A stretch of DNA of 6,491 bases, from assembly GCA_947176115.1 (NCBI GenBank), contig CAMWPK010000088.1, forward strand, positions 1 through 6,491. Reading direction: 5' to 3'. Position numbers and translations under genes: made by a program. Below the pieces are notes generated by a model that was not told the origin of the DNA, did not search any database, and worked only from the letters and a program-made list of their open reading frames with translations. Shown here in pieces: positions 5,802-6,491 of the stretch. How positions within the stretch are numbered: the stretch's first letter is position 1; each line of letters starts with the position of its first letter. The DNA comes from an uncultured Clostridia bacterium. GTDB lineage: Bacteria; Bacillota; Clostridia; Christensenellales; UBA3700.

Positions 5802-6491
5802 TTACTCCGTAGCCTTGACGAACTCGTCTAGTAAATACGCTTGCAACTTTTTGATTATATCTTCCGCTTTACCGCCGACTTCTATGCCGTCAACTTTGCC
5901 TACTTGCAGACAAAGCGAACCGGAACTTGTGATAATCACTTCGTCTGCGCTAAAGATCTCTTGCACGGTAAACGGACGGATATTAACTGGTATATTTAGA
6001 TTTTGACAAGCCTTTATCAAATTATCTCTCGCTACCCCTTTGAGAATATAACAATCGGCTGGCGGAGTTAGCAATACGCCGTCCTTTATGATATGGACAT
6101 TGCTGTGAGCGCACTCAGTCACCCGCTCGCCTCTGTGAAAAAGCGCTTCGTGAACGCCCTCTTTCAACGCTCTTTGCGACGCCATAACGTTGGGAATAAG
6201 ATTGAGCGTCTTGATATTGCAATGCAAATATCTGGTATCCTCCACAGTGATGAGATCAACCTTTTCCGTCATATCCACAATATCGCAAGGACGTATTGTT
6301 ATCCATATATTGGCAATCATGTCGTAGGGATAAGCGTGAGAGCGAATTTGCGTTCCGCGCGTAGCTTGCCAGCATATGACGAGATTGCCGTCGTCGCACA
6401 AATTCACCATTTCTTGCAAGAGATATTTCATTCCCGCCTTGTCGTGCGGTAGACGTATATCGAGTTGCTCCGCGCTTGCAAAAAATCTATC
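5802..6491 (-). CDS. dat: D-amino-acid aminotransferase (class IV), partial: N-terminus beyond the window
   Basis: Only the C-terminal 229 residues are present. The frame stays open to the last base, where DRFFASAEQLDIRLP aligns with about residue 50 of known D-alanine aminotransferases (family length near 283), so roughly 50 residues lie outside. The internal ATG at 6431 is not the start. Conserved features are TRGTQIRSHAYP with the substrate-binding Arg and His, the PLP lysine in CNIKTLNL (codon 6212-6210), the PLP-binding Glu in VTECAHSN (codon 6116-6114), and LKGVARD. The enzyme moves amino groups between D-amino acids and 2-oxo acids, classically D-Ala plus 2-oxoglutarate to pyruvate plus D-Glu, in the cytoplasm. 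The Glu is followed by Cys where the family usually has Gly. Branched-chain or aminodeoxychorismate lyase-type class IV members are alternatives, but the Arg-x-His motif and the alr neighbour favour a D-amino-acid role. Confidence 0.88.
   Translation of the reverse strand, partial: DRFFASAEQLDIRLPHDKAGMKYLLQEMVNLCDDGNLVICWQATRGTQIRSHAYPYDMIANIWITIRPCDIVDMTEKVDLITVEDTRYLHCNIKTLNLIPNVMASQRALKEGVHEALFHRGERVTECAHSNVHIIKDGVLLTPPADCYILKGVARDNLIKACQNLNIPVNIRPFTVQEIFSADEVIITSSGSLCLQVGKVDGIEVGGKAEDIIKKLQAYLLDEFVKATE
5805..5808 (-). promoter_or_regulatory. Ribosome binding site that decides the TTG start of alr
   Basis: GGAG on the minus strand, at the very end of the aminotransferase gene just before its TAA (5804-5802), lies 6 nt from TTG at 5798. 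With no ATG nearby and the family N-terminus (RTYLAIDVNALRHN) beginning at residue 10, the TTG is the best start. Confidence 0.75.

Overview
The window looks like a piece of a moderately AT-rich bacterial chromosome, most likely from a Clostridia-type Firmicute (Bacillota), possibly an uncultured gut lineage. The reasons are strong Shine-Dalgarno sequences (AGGAGGTGA, GGAG), sigma-A type promoters, a TTG start backed by a good ribosome binding site, and protein families typical of gut Firmicutes. This placement is inferred from gene content and sequence style; no database was searched. No tRNA, rRNA, CRISPR array, insertion sequence or phage gene was seen.

Layout: positions 1-154 are an AT-rich leader with tandem -10-like boxes and two small dyads. 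Positions 155-2102 (+) hold a two-gene unit: a 424-residue acyltransferase of the CoA-dependent acyltransferase/condensation fold, then a 222-residue zinc-ribbon membrane protein. The ribosome binding site of the second gene contains the stop codon of the first. A perfect 13-bp stem (2125-2156) closes this unit and lies between the convergent transcripts. On the minus strand, 2204-4504 encodes a 766-residue surface-anchored GH51 alpha-L-arabinofuranosidase, driven by its own near-perfect extended -10 promoter (4550-4578). Upstream of it, also on the minus strand, lie alanine racemase (4668-5798, TTG start) and the C-terminal 229 residues of a D-amino-acid aminotransferase (5802 to the window edge), 3 nt apart.

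How the genes fit together: the aminotransferase/racemase pair is a D-amino-acid module. Alr makes D-Ala for peptidoglycan, and the aminotransferase can use D-Ala to make D-Glu or other D-amino acids. The arabinofuranosidase would strip L-arabinose from plant polysaccharides at the cell surface and appears to be transcribed separately. The acyltransferase/zinc-ribbon pair is the least understood part. It looks like a conserved Firmicutes module for acylating some small molecule or envelope component near the membrane, but neither substrate nor function can be read from sequence. It is the best candidate in the window for an undescribed system; the rest is largely ordinary.
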